Assembly (NCBI GenBank): GCA_030611105.1
Contig: JAUWQL010000013.1
Coordinates: forward strand, 1 to 42,027
Length of the DNA: 42,027 nt
From: Bacteroidales bacterium
GTDB taxonomy: Bacteria > Bacteroidota > Bacteroidia > Bacteroidales > UBA12077
Direction: 5' to 3'
This document shows positions 26,493 through 35,746 of the stretch, piece by piece (position 1 is the stretch's first letter; each line of letters starts with the position of its first letter). The position numbers and the translations under genes are program-made. The notes under the pieces were generated by a model. The model made no database searches, was not told where the DNA came from, and saw only the letters and a program-made list of their open reading frames with translations.

Positions 26493-26956
26493 GCCACTAA
26501 GTCACTAAAACACGAAATTCCACAAAACATTAAAAAACAAACCGTTTGATTCCTTGTCCAATATTTGTAACGTTAAAATTTATCAAATAACCCAGTCTAT
26601 TATTTGTTAGTTTTAAATGACTTAGTATTTGTGCATCCCAAACAGGATTGACCGTTTCCAGAGCTTTTAACTCACAAATAATTACGTCTTCAACTAAAAC
26701 ATCTAATCTTAGACCTTCTTCAAATGTCAATCCATCGTACACTATAGGAATATTTACCTGTCGCTTATAATTTAATCCACGTTTTGTTAATTCATGACAA
26801 AAGCAAATTTCATAAACTTTTTCAAGTAATCCGGGACCTAATTCTTTATGTACAGTATATGCGGCATCTACAATCTTTTTACCAATAATCTCAAGTTCTT
26901 CAGGAATTGGCTTGAAATACTTTTGGTGGGATTTCGTGTTTTCGTGATTTGGTGGC
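26493..26956 (-). mobile_element. GxxExxY cassette flanked by ~36-bp terminal inverted repeats
   Basis: Left 26493-26528 and right 26921-26956 are inverted repeats, about 30 of 36 matching by eye. Confidence 0.75.
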
Positions 26957-26958
26957 AT
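26530..26958 (-). CDS. GxxExxY protein
   Basis: IVDAAYTVHKELGPGLLEKVYEICFCHEL...VIICELKALETVNPVWDAQILSHLKLTNNRLGYLINFNV. Confidence 0.93.
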   Translation of the reverse strand: MPPNHENTKSHQKYFKPIPEELEIIGKKIVDAAYTVHKELGPGLLEKVYEICFCHELTKRGLNYKRQVNIPIVYDGLTFEEGLRLDVLVEDVIICELKALETVNPVWDAQILSHLKLTNNRLGYLINFNVTNIGQGIKRFVF

Positions 26959-26989
26959 ATTTTAATTCAATTTTGATGCTTTTTAATTG

Positions 26990-28222
26990 TTAAATGTATT
27001 GAATCGCTTTTAATGCTGCAGCAGTTGCATCTTTTACCGATGATGAAACATCCATTGGCTTTCTGCTGCAGGCAACAGGGAAAATTCCTTCAGATTGTAA
27101 ATCAGATATAAAATGATTTTGGTCTCTATTAAGGTTTAGCTTAATATTAGACGGTACAATTCCCGTGGCAAGAACAACCATGTCTGCCTCGTATTTTATT
27201 TTTTTACCTGAAAGAACATCTTCAGCTTCCAGAATTAAGTTATTCGATTCTGTTTCAGAAATTTTACCAACTTTTCCTTTAATTAATTCGATATTCTTAT
27301 TCTCTTGTACTTTAGCCAGAAAATCTTCATTACGGCCAGCAACACGCATATCTATATAGAAAATATTTATCTTGATATTTGGATATAATTCCTGAATGCT
27401 TAATGCATGCTTTAATGATGCTGAGCAACAAACAGCCGAACAATAAGGAAGATTATTTTCATCGCGCGATCCTGCACACTGAACAAAAGCAATTTTGGCA
27501 GGTTCTGAATTATCAGACACTCTCAACAATTTATTGTGTCCGGGGCCATTAGACGCTATAAACCTCTCAAATTCAACATTTGTAATTATATTTTTTGATG
27601 TTGAATAATTTAAGTTATCAATTTTTGATGCATCGTAATTCCTCCATCCTGTAGCAATAACTACAGAGCTAGCTTCTAAATCAAAAACTTCTTCTTTTGC
27701 AGATAAATCGATGGCATTATACTCGCAAACTTCAACACACTTATTGCAGGATTCTTTTTTGCAATATTCATCATCAATACTGAACTTATAGGGAAAAGCC
27801 ATTTCGTGTGGTAAATAAATTGCTTTTGTTTTGGTAAATCCATAGTTGAACTCATCTGGTCTTTCTTCGGGGCAAACATCAAGGCATTTTCCACATGCTG
27901 TACAATTATTTTTTACATATTGAGGAGCTGTTTTAAGTGTAACTTTAAAATCTCCTTTTTCCCCTGATATTTCCTTAACTTCAGTTGAAGTATAATATTT
28001 GATTCGTGGATTTTGTTTTATCCTACGAAAGTTAATTTCCAGTCCACAAGTTGGCGGGCAAAGTTTCGGGAAATAATTATTAAACTTAACTACATTCCCA
28101 CCCAAATATGTATTTTTCTCGATAAGAATAACTTCTTTTCCAACTTCAGCAATTTCAACAGCAGTTGTTATACCACTTATACCACCACCAATAATAAGAA
28201 CAGGCTTTTGGTTTTTATACAT
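26990..28222 (-). CDS. qmoA: QmoA (HdrA-like flavoprotein)
   Basis: VLIIGGGISGITTAVEIAEVGKEVILIEKNTYLGGNVVKFNNYFPKLCPPTCGLEINFRR; [4Fe-4S] motifs; AFVQCAGSRDENNLPYCSAVCC. Confidence 0.93.
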   Translation of the reverse strand: MYKNQKPVLIIGGGISGITTAVEIAEVGKEVILIEKNTYLGGNVVKFNNYFPKLCPPTCGLEINFRRIKQNPRIKYYTSTEVKEISGEKGDFKVTLKTAPQYVKNNCTACGKCLDVCPEERPDEFNYGFTKTKAIYLPHEMAFPYKFSIDDEYCKKESCNKCVEVCEYNAIDLSAKEEVFDLEASSVVIATGWRNYDASKIDNLNYSTSKNIITNVEFERFIASNGPGHNKLLRVSDNSEPAKIAFVQCAGSRDENNLPYCSAVCCSASLKHALSIQELYPNIKINIFYIDMRVAGRNEDFLAKVQENKNIELIKGKVGKISETESNNLILEAEDVLSGKKIKYEADMVVLATGIVPSNIKLNLNRDQNHFISDLQSEGIFPVACSRKPMDVSSSVKDATAAALKAIQYI

Positions 28223-28253
28223 TCAAAATCTTGTTTCTAGTTACTCGATACTA

Positions 28254-28283
28254 GTTACTTGTAATTTACCAGCGACAAGTAAC
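28254..28283. repeat. Intercistronic inverted repeat GTTACTTGT...ACAAGTAAC between aprA and qmoA
   Basis: Perfect 9-bp arms, 12-nt loop; further AGTTACT/AGTAAC units adjacent. Confidence 0.75.
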
Positions 28284-28301
28284 CAGTAACAAATTGTAAA
28301 T

Positions 28302-30191
28302 TTATGTAAGTTCTTTTATTTCCCTTTTAATCATTTCCCACTCACCCGTTTCAGGATCCCATTTACAGTTAGCAAAAGCTTTCCATTCTTCCTTCATTGT
28401 AGGATGATCGGTTCGGAAATAATATCCCGGCCATCTGGTTTCTTCACGGAATAACATGGTTCTGATATGCGATTCTGCTTGCCATAGACGATGAATATTC
28501 TCCCAACAACGCATTAATTCATTTGTATCTTTAGCAGCAAGTTTTTCAGAATCTTCTTTCATAAATTCTAAAAACTCAAGGCCTTTTTCAAGCAATGCTT
28601 TTGATGTTTTAAAATGGACTGATGCTCCACCGGCATATTCATCCATAATTTTCTGTAATCGGAACATAAACATTTTAGGCTTGATGAAATTAGGATTTAC
28701 ATCTTCATCATTAGTGTAATCTTTATGTTCGTCAAAAATAGCAAGTGGTTGTAAAATTCTTTCTTTTAATTTTTTGATTTTTTCATCATCAATATTTGCT
28801 GAATCAGGATTATCAACAATAAATGCTAAAGCAGCTTTAGCAGCAATCCGGCCTTCGGTAAACGAACCGGATGAGAATTTATGAGATGAAGCTCCTGAAG
28901 CATCACCCGCAGCAAATAAACCTTTTATGGTTGTCATATTATCATATCCCCAATGATAATCATCTGATGGAGATAAATCTTTTGGTCCGCTAACCCATGC
29001 TCCTGAAGCTCCGGAGTGCGAGCTTATAAAGTAAGGTTCGCAAGCAGAAATTTCCGATGGTGTTTCTTCCGGCGAAATATTATGTGAAGCCCAGTTTAAA
29101 GCTTGGCTAACAGTCATATCTAAAAAGTCTTCCCAGGCTTCTGATTCCAACTCTTTCATTTTTCTTTTAGCTTCTTTTTCATCAGTGATATCAGCCATTA
29201 ACTCTTTAATTGCTTCATCTGTTTTCATGTAAATAGGGCCATTTCCTGCTTCCAGTTCCTGAAGCATTAGGTAATTTCTAAGATTAGTGGGTGTTGGTTT
29301 TGATGTTCCGTACGGAGCCCAGTTTTCAAGTTCAGCAGCACGGGTTTCCATATAATCTTCACCTTTGGCATTGGTAGCTTTCGCTTTGAATAATAAGAAC
29401 CATGCACCAACAGGACCATAAGAATCTTTAAAACGAACAGGAACAAAACGTACTTCCTGACAGGTCATTTCGGCACCTGCTTTAAGTGTAAAATAAGTAC
29501 TTGCTCCGGAATTAAACGGAGGATACCAAGATCTTCCTAAACCTTCGCCAACCGAACGAGGACGGAAAATATGCACTGCACCACCCATTACATCCAGCAC
29601 AGCATTTGCTTTAAATATGTAAAATTTATTTTCGCGAACACTGAAACCTGCTGCACCAACACAACGATCGCCATCCATAATTGGCTCAGTAATGAATATC
29701 CTTTCGTAATATTCACCATTATCACCCAATTCTTTTAAGGCATTTTTAGCAGCTTCAGAAACTATATTTTTATACGATTCACCATGAATCATGATTTGCC
29801 ATCGGCCTTCATTTACATAATTTCCTTCTTCGTCTTTCCAGATTGGTAAGCCCCATTTTTCGAAAAGGTGAACTGATGAATCAACATGGCGGGCAATGTT
29901 AGCAACCAAATCGTCGCGGGTAATTCCCATTAAATCATTTTTAACGTAATTCACATAATCTTCTATTGTGTTTTTACCGTTTTTTAATCCTAAGTAAAGA
30001 TTTATGGCAGAAAGTCCCATTGCTACAGCACCACTACGTTCCATAGCTGCTTTATCAACAACAGTTACTTTTTTATTATGTTGTTTTGCCCAGTGTGCTG
30101 CTTCAAATGCAGCTCCGCAAGCAGCCATTCCACCACCAAGAATTAATAAATCGGTTTCTATAATTATGGTTTCAAAATTTTCAGTTATCAT
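28302..30191 (-). CDS. aprA: Adenylylsulfate (APS) reductase alpha subunit
   Basis: DLLILGGGMAACGAAFEAAHWAKQH...VVDKAAMERSGAVAMGLSAINLYLG...SSGSFTEGRIAAKAA...RTDHPTMKEEWKAFANCKWDPETGEWE. Track start 30233; likely start 30191. Confidence 0.95.
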   Translation of the reverse strand: MITENFETIIIETDLLILGGGMAACGAAFEAAHWAKQHNKKVTVVDKAAMERSGAVAMGLSAINLYLGLKNGKNTIEDYVNYVKNDLMGITRDDLVANIARHVDSSVHLFEKWGLPIWKDEEGNYVNEGRWQIMIHGESYKNIVSEAAKNALKELGDNGEYYERIFITEPIMDGDRCVGAAGFSVRENKFYIFKANAVLDVMGGAVHIFRPRSVGEGLGRSWYPPFNSGASTYFTLKAGAEMTCQEVRFVPVRFKDSYGPVGAWFLLFKAKATNAKGEDYMETRAAELENWAPYGTSKPTPTNLRNYLMLQELEAGNGPIYMKTDEAIKELMADITDEKEAKRKMKELESEAWEDFLDMTVSQALNWASHNISPEETPSEISACEPYFISSHSGASGAWVSGPKDLSPSDDYHWGYDNMTTIKGLFAAGDASGASSHKFSSGSFTEGRIAAKAALAFIVDNPDSANIDDEKIKKLKERILQPLAIFDEHKDYTNDEDVNPNFIKPKMFMFRLQKIMDEYAGGASVHFKTSKALLEKGLEFLEFMKEDSEKLAAKDTNELMRCWENIHRLWQAESHIRTMLFREETRWPGYYFRTDHPTMKEEWKAFANCKWDPETGEWEMIKREIKELT

Positions 30192-30269
30192 GATTTTAAT
30201 TTTAAATAACAATACACAAATTACAAATAACAATTAATACTCAATTCTAAAATATCAAAATCCAAAATT

Positions 30270-30638
30270 CTATTTTGATTTTTCGATAATAGATGAAAAT
30301 ATTTTTTTGAGTTCAACTGCTTCTTGATATAATATTTTTAAATTTTCATTATTATTTTCATAAGTAGAATCATTAATTAATCTAAGCCAATATGCACTTT
30401 CCTTTGCTTCTTTTCGGCAAATCTTAATTCTATGTACAAAATCTTTTTTGCTAAATGATTCGTTTGCTTCAATATAATTAGCACCAACTGACCCGGATGA
30501 TCTTATTAATTGTCTGATGTCATCTTCATTAAAGAAATACTTTTTTACTTTTTTCATTTCTTGCCTAACATTTTTTGCAAAAAGATAAGTTCTTTCTTCA
30601 AGATCGTAAACTGGTTTGTTATTTGAAATATTGGCCAT
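30270..30638 (-). CDS. Four helix bundle protein (S23 / 23S rRNA intervening-sequence family)
   Basis: YLFAKNVRQEMKKVKKYF...LIRSSGSVGANYIEANESFSKKDFVHRIKICRKEAKESAYWLRLI. Confidence 0.9.
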   Translation of the reverse strand: MANISNNKPVYDLEERTYLFAKNVRQEMKKVKKYFFNEDDIRQLIRSSGSVGANYIEANESFSKKDFVHRIKICRKEAKESAYWLRLINDSTYENNNENLKILYQEAVELKKIFSSIIEKSK

Positions 30639-30676
30639 TGGAATTTAATTGAAAATTATTTTTTGTTTTTTGGAAA

Positions 30677-31111
30677 TTATTTTTTGTAAAGTTCTGTCCC
30701 TAATGAATCAGGTTCAGTCCTAAGCAAAGGATTTTTTAAATCATCAGTTCCGGTTTCCATTCCTGTTTTTGGATCAATGCTTCCTTCAGGTGTTGTTCTT
30801 ATAGGGAATTTAAATCGTTTTATCTTTTTATTCCGGAATTTTACCGACCACATTATTGAGTCAGTGCTACGTAAAGGTTGAACCACTGCACCTAATGGCA
30901 TAAAATCTGCATATCCGCGAATTTCAATAGCTTGAGTAGGACAAATTTTTACGCAACTATAGCATTCCCAACACATATCAACAGCACGATTATATGCTTT
31001 GTTTTTTTCTTTATCTAAGACCATTAAATCATTTGGACAAATATATTGGCAGGCAGTTTTATCTAAAGCCTTGCAGCCATCACACTTTTCACTTATTACG
31101 AAGCTAGGCAT
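30677..31111 (-). CDS. aprB: Adenylylsulfate (APS) reductase beta subunit
   Basis: MPSFVISEKCDGCKALDKTACQYICPNDLMVLD...MCWECYSCVKICPTQAIEIRGYADFMPLGA...IMWSVKFRNKKIKRFKFPIRTTPEGS. Confidence 0.96.
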   Translation of the reverse strand: MPSFVISEKCDGCKALDKTACQYICPNDLMVLDKEKNKAYNRAVDMCWECYSCVKICPTQAIEIRGYADFMPLGAVVQPLRSTDSIMWSVKFRNKKIKRFKFPIRTTPEGSIDPKTGMETGTDDLKNPLLRTEPDSLGTELYKK

Positions 31112-31329
31112 AATTCAAAGTATTTTTAGGTTAATCCACAAACATAATAAAATTATTCAACTATAATAAGGCTTTGCTGATGATTGATTTTTAACGATAT
31201 TAATGTTGATATTAAAGTTTTGAAAATCAATCTTTAATAATAAATTTTCAGACTCCGGTGTTGAAAAAACCTACTTATTTAAAATGAATATAAAGTATCT
31301 GATTTTACTCTATTAGAGGAAAGTGTAAA

Positions 31330-32820
31330 TTAAAATTCAGGCTCGGGTAAAGGGAGTGTAAAGAAAAATGTACTTCCTTTATCGGGCTCACTTTTCACCC
31401 AAAGTTTGCCGCTGTTTTTTTCAACAAACTCTTTGCAAAGTATTAATCCTAGTCCGGTACCTTTTTCTCTTTCAGTGCCAATGGTTGAAAAACTTTCATC
31501 TATTTTGAAAATTTTAGCGATATTTTCTTCACTTATGCCTATTCCGGAATCTGATACACTTATTTTGCAAACTTTATTATCGCTATAACTTTTTATATTT
31601 ATATGACCGCCCTGGTTTGTATATTTAATGGCATTTGAAATTAAGTTTCGAATAATGGTTTTAACCATGTTTTTGTCTGCGAATGCAGAAAGACCTTTAT
31701 CAAATTCTGAATATATCTGAATGTTTTTGTTTTGGGCAGTAGATTCCAATAAATCAATACTTTCATCAACTAATTTATTGATAAGAATTTTCTCAGGATT
31801 GAATTTCAGAGTGCCAGTTTGTGATCTTGACCAATCTAATAAATTCTCAAGTAAGTTATATGCAAGTTTTGAGCTTTGGTGTATAATCTTAACAAATTGT
31901 TCAATTTTTGATTTATCGTATTTTTCTATATTTAGGGCAAGTAACTGAGTAAAACCCATTAAATCGTTAAAAGGATTTTTTAAATCGTGTGCTATGATAG
32001 AAAAAAACTTATCTTTTGTTGCATTCAGTTCTCGTAATCTTTGTTCAGATTTTATAAGTGTTTGTTCTGCTTTTTGTTGTAGTGTAATATCACTGAATAC
32101 ACAATGCGTTCTGTAGAATTGTTTAGTATCTGAATATTCAACTTTGCCGTGATAATTTGTATAGATAACAGAACCGTCTTTTTTAAATAAATCAAACTGA
32201 ATATTACTGATCTCTCCCTTTTTCATGAAAATATTAAATGCTTTTTTGAATCTTTTCTGATTGTCTGCTGATAAAATACTTGTAAAGTTTTTTCCAACGA
32301 TTTCTTCTTTTGAATAACCCATTAGTTCTAGCCAGGCAGGATTAACATCTATAATTATCCCTTTCTCGTCGAGTGATTGATAAGGTAGAGGGAAGTTTTG
32401 AAAAATTTGTCTAAAATGTTTTTCTTGTGAGGTTAACTTTTTATATTTTTTTTCTTTTTCGGTAATATCAATGGCAATACATCTTAACCCAACGATTTCT
32501 CCATTCTCCTTAATATGGCTATTATATATCTCTAAAGTTAATTTTTCTTTATTTTTATTAAATATTTCGTAACTATTTCCGGAAATATGAATACCGTTTA
32601 AATTTTTATTGATATCATTTTTAATCTTTTCTATGTCGTCAGGGACTACAAAGTCTTTTAATGAAGATTTATTATTAATTAATTCGCTTTTATTATAACC
32701 CAGGATTTTCTCACATGCTTGATTTAGAAATTTAATATTTAGATTTTTATCAATTTCGAATACTATTTCGGGCAATAAATCTAAAAACTCGGTCTGATTA
32801 AAACTCTGGTCTTCTTCCAT
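31330..32820 (-). CDS. PAS-PAS sensor histidine kinase
   Basis: Two PAS domains, HisKA FFSIIAHDLKNPFNDLMGF, HATPase_c DSGIGISEENIAKIF...GTGLGLILCKEFV. Confidence 0.92.
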   Translation of the reverse strand: MEEDQSFNQTEFLDLLPEIVFEIDKNLNIKFLNQACEKILGYNKSELINNKSSLKDFVVPDDIEKIKNDINKNLNGIHISGNSYEIFNKNKEKLTLEIYNSHIKENGEIVGLRCIAIDITEKEKKYKKLTSQEKHFRQIFQNFPLPYQSLDEKGIIIDVNPAWLELMGYSKEEIVGKNFTSILSADNQKRFKKAFNIFMKKGEISNIQFDLFKKDGSVIYTNYHGKVEYSDTKQFYRTHCVFSDITLQQKAEQTLIKSEQRLRELNATKDKFFSIIAHDLKNPFNDLMGFTQLLALNIEKYDKSKIEQFVKIIHQSSKLAYNLLENLLDWSRSQTGTLKFNPEKILINKLVDESIDLLESTAQNKNIQIYSEFDKGLSAFADKNMVKTIIRNLISNAIKYTNQGGHINIKSYSDNKVCKISVSDSGIGISEENIAKIFKIDESFSTIGTEREKGTGLGLILCKEFVEKNSGKLWVKSEPDKGSTFFFTLPLPEPEF

Positions 32821-32998
32821 TTTTATCTCATTACATTATATCAACCGTTCTTTTTCTTAAAAGGTTTACTGTAAAACGAAATGTTTCAAAAACAATTTTA
32901 ACGGATAGATTTTTAAAATTATAAAAAGCAATATTTATTTCGAAATTTTAGACCTCTATTTTTTTAACAATTCAAAGAAAATTAAAGATGTATTGATA

Positions 32999-34330
32999 TT
33001 ATTGAACTCTGAGTAATTCTATTTTAAAAATATTTTTGGTGATATCTGTTATTTTAAACCTTTCATCGATTCGATAGCCTAAAATCCAGATTATTTTATT
33101 TTCACTTTCCAGAATCCAGGCATTTTCCTTGTCCGATAATGAAAGTTTGCTGTCGATGAAAAAGTCACTAACTTTTTTTAAGTTTTTCATTCCCAGTGGC
33201 ATAAAATAATCACCTTTTTCCCATTTTCTTAATATGATCGGGAATTCTATTTTATTTAAATCAAATAAGCCAATTTGACTGTCTTTAATAATTTTAAAAT
33301 CTCTGTTTAACTCAAATTTTGAAAAATTTAATTTAACAGGAGATTCAAATCTCTCTGTATTAACATCTATATAATAATGTTTTTCATTGATTGAAGATAT
33401 TTCCTCAATAATCAGTTCGGTTCTGTCTTTAATTAATCTATAAGTTGATGAAAAAAACTGTTTTCCCGATATTCCATCGAGCGATTCAATAATATCATTT
33501 ACCTGTGAACCGGAAAATCCAAATGGTTTTAAAATTTCATATAGAAAGGTCGAAAGAGGATATAATTGTTTTAATTTTTCAAGATTCAATAATGTTCTTT
33601 GATTCTCTTCTCTAACAATTGATTCCCGGGTTTTAGAAATATTATCTAAATAAACTTTTTCTGTATCTTTTAATCTTGAAATATTTTCAATAATTGTTTC
33701 TCGAAAACTAGGATTAATTTTTTCAAACAATGGAATTATCTCATGCCTGATTAGATTCCTGCTATATTTTACTGCGCTATTTGATGAATCCTCTCGATAT
33801 TCAAAATTGTTTTTGTTTAGATATTCCTCTATTACATTTCTTGACGCGAAAAGCAAAGGTCTTATAATTTTTCCTGATTTCGATTTAATTCCTGTAAAGC
33901 CTTTTATGCCAGAACCCCGTGTAAGATTAATTAGAAATGTCTCAATAACATCATCTTTGTTATGAGCTATTGCAATATAATTATAGTCATATTTGTTTCT
34001 AATCTCTTCGAACCAGTCGTATCGTAAATCTCTTGCAGCCATTTGTATTGATATTCCCTCGTTTTCAGCAATTTCTTTTGTTTCGAAACGTGTTGAGAAG
34101 AACGGAATATTATATTTATTAGCAAGGTTTCTGACAAATATTTCATCTTGCTCCGATTCATCACTTCGTAATTGGAAATTACAATGAGCAATACCGATTG
34201 AAAACTCCAATTGCCTGAAAAGGTGAAACATGCAAATAGAGTCGATGCCTCCACTTATCCCCAGTAGAATTCGGTCTGTATTATTACACAGCTTGTTGGA
34301 ATCAATAAATATTTGAAAATCTGATTGCAT
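32999..34330 (-). CDS. tilS: tRNA(Ile)-lysidine synthetase
   Basis: PP-loop LLGISGGIDSICMFHLF; ARDLRYDWFEEI; HNKDDVIETFLINLTRGSGIKGFTGI. Confidence 0.94.
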   Translation of the reverse strand: MQSDFQIFIDSNKLCNNTDRILLGISGGIDSICMFHLFRQLEFSIGIAHCNFQLRSDESEQDEIFVRNLANKYNIPFFSTRFETKEIAENEGISIQMAARDLRYDWFEEIRNKYDYNYIAIAHNKDDVIETFLINLTRGSGIKGFTGIKSKSGKIIRPLLFASRNVIEEYLNKNNFEYREDSSNSAVKYSRNLIRHEIIPLFEKINPSFRETIIENISRLKDTEKVYLDNISKTRESIVREENQRTLLNLEKLKQLYPLSTFLYEILKPFGFSGSQVNDIIESLDGISGKQFFSSTYRLIKDRTELIIEEISSINEKHYYIDVNTERFESPVKLNFSKFELNRDFKIIKDSQIGLFDLNKIEFPIILRKWEKGDYFMPLGMKNLKKVSDFFIDSKLSLSDKENAWILESENKIIWILGYRIDERFKITDITKNIFKIELLRVQ

Positions 34331-34346
34331 AAAAATTAAGGTAACC

Positions 34347-35654
34347 TTAAATAAGTACTCTCATCATTGCTTCTGCCTTAACCATACATTCTTCATATTC
34401 CTTTTCAGGATCAGCAAGACTTGTTATTGCGCCACCAACGGTAAAAGATACGTAATTTTTTGTTTGATTGTATAAAATACTTCGTATTACTACATTAAAA
34501 TCGAAATCATTATCCGGAGTGATAAATCCAACTGAGCCAGAATATAAACCACGCTTTGTTCTTTCGTATTTTTCAATTAATTGCATTGCTCGAATCTTTG
34601 GTGCGCCTGTCATGGAACCCATTGGAAATGCATTTTTTATTATTTCTATAATATCAGTATCGTTTTCAACTTCTGAAACAACGGTTGATATCATTTGATG
34701 CACTTGACTAAAACTGTATATCCCGTATAATTCTTCAACTTTAACAGAGCCTTTTTTTGCTGTGCGTGACAAATCATTTCTTACTAAATCTACAATCATT
34801 ATATTTTCGGCTCTTTCTTTAGGATCATTAAAAAGTTTATCTTTTAAATATGAATCTTCTTTTTCATTCAACCCTCTTTTGATAGTTCCCTTTATGGGTT
34901 GCGAAATAATCTTGGTTTTTATCTTTTTTATAAATCTTTCCGGACTTGCTGATATCAAATACTTATCATCTAATTTGTAATAACACGAAAATGGAGTAGG
35001 AGATATATTTTTTAATCTCACATATGTATTGACAGGATAAATGGTCGTTTTACCATAGAATTCCTGACAAAAGTTAATTTCGTAAATATCGCCACGTTGA
35101 ATATGATTCTTAAGTTTTTTTACGGTTTCAATATATTCATTTTTATTAAGTCGCTGTTTTAATTGCACTGAAGGTATTTTTTGATCTATATCTGTTAAGT
35201 CGACAGATTCAATTTTTTGAATAATGCTGTATATCTCTTTTTCTGAGTACTGATTTTCATAATACAAAAATGAAACTGTTGAATCTTTTGATAAAATAAC
35301 TATTTCGGGTGAGAAAAAGTGGATAGCCGGAAAGTTTAACTCGTCAATATTTTTTGATTTTAAACTTTCAAGTTCATTTTTTAAATCGTAGGTAAAAAAT
35401 CCAAAAAACCAATCTTTAGTTTTGGCTTTTAGTTTAATAAGATCTTTAAAACCTGATGAATCATTACTAATAATTTCTTTTATAGAACCTATTCCTGCAA
35501 GAAAATTGTACTCGTGATAGGTGTGTTCTGAATTATTTAAATTAAAATTATTACTATCAAGAAAAGCAAATATCTTGAATTTACTGCCATATATTAAAAC
35601 TTTCTTTTTAAATGAATCAATATCATCAACTCCTGTTACGAATTCTTTTCTCAT
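34347..35654 (-). CDS. pabB: Aminodeoxychorismate synthase component I-like (chorismate-binding)
   Basis: GDIYEINFCQEF, SPERFIKK, QPIKGTIKRG, NIMIVDLVRNDLSR, GSMTGAPKIRAMQLIEKYE, GGAITSLADPEKEYEE. Confidence 0.88.
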   Translation of the reverse strand: MRKEFVTGVDDIDSFKKKVLIYGSKFKIFAFLDSNNFNLNNSEHTYHEYNFLAGIGSIKEIISNDSSGFKDLIKLKAKTKDWFFGFFTYDLKNELESLKSKNIDELNFPAIHFFSPEIVILSKDSTVSFLYYENQYSEKEIYSIIQKIESVDLTDIDQKIPSVQLKQRLNKNEYIETVKKLKNHIQRGDIYEINFCQEFYGKTTIYPVNTYVRLKNISPTPFSCYYKLDDKYLISASPERFIKKIKTKIISQPIKGTIKRGLNEKEDSYLKDKLFNDPKERAENIMIVDLVRNDLSRTAKKGSVKVEELYGIYSFSQVHQMISTVVSEVENDTDIIEIIKNAFPMGSMTGAPKIRAMQLIEKYERTKRGLYSGSVGFITPDNDFDFNVVIRSILYNQTKNYVSFTVGGAITSLADPEKEYEECMVKAEAMMRVLI

Positions 35655-35746
35655 AATACAAAAATAGATAAAGGAAATTATTTAATTGAAATATGAAGGG
35701 TATTATTTAAATAGTTAATCTATATTTTATACCAATATTAATTGTC

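Noticed and set aside
27676-27894. Minus-strand ORF inside qmoA in another frame
   Set aside because: Out-of-frame overlap with a strongly conserved Fe-S region; no domain signal.
31139-31146. CAAACATA (minus-strand TATGTTTG) as aprB promoter -7 element
   Set aside because: Matches TAnnTTTG but lacks a -33 match at the right spacing; too weak to call alone.
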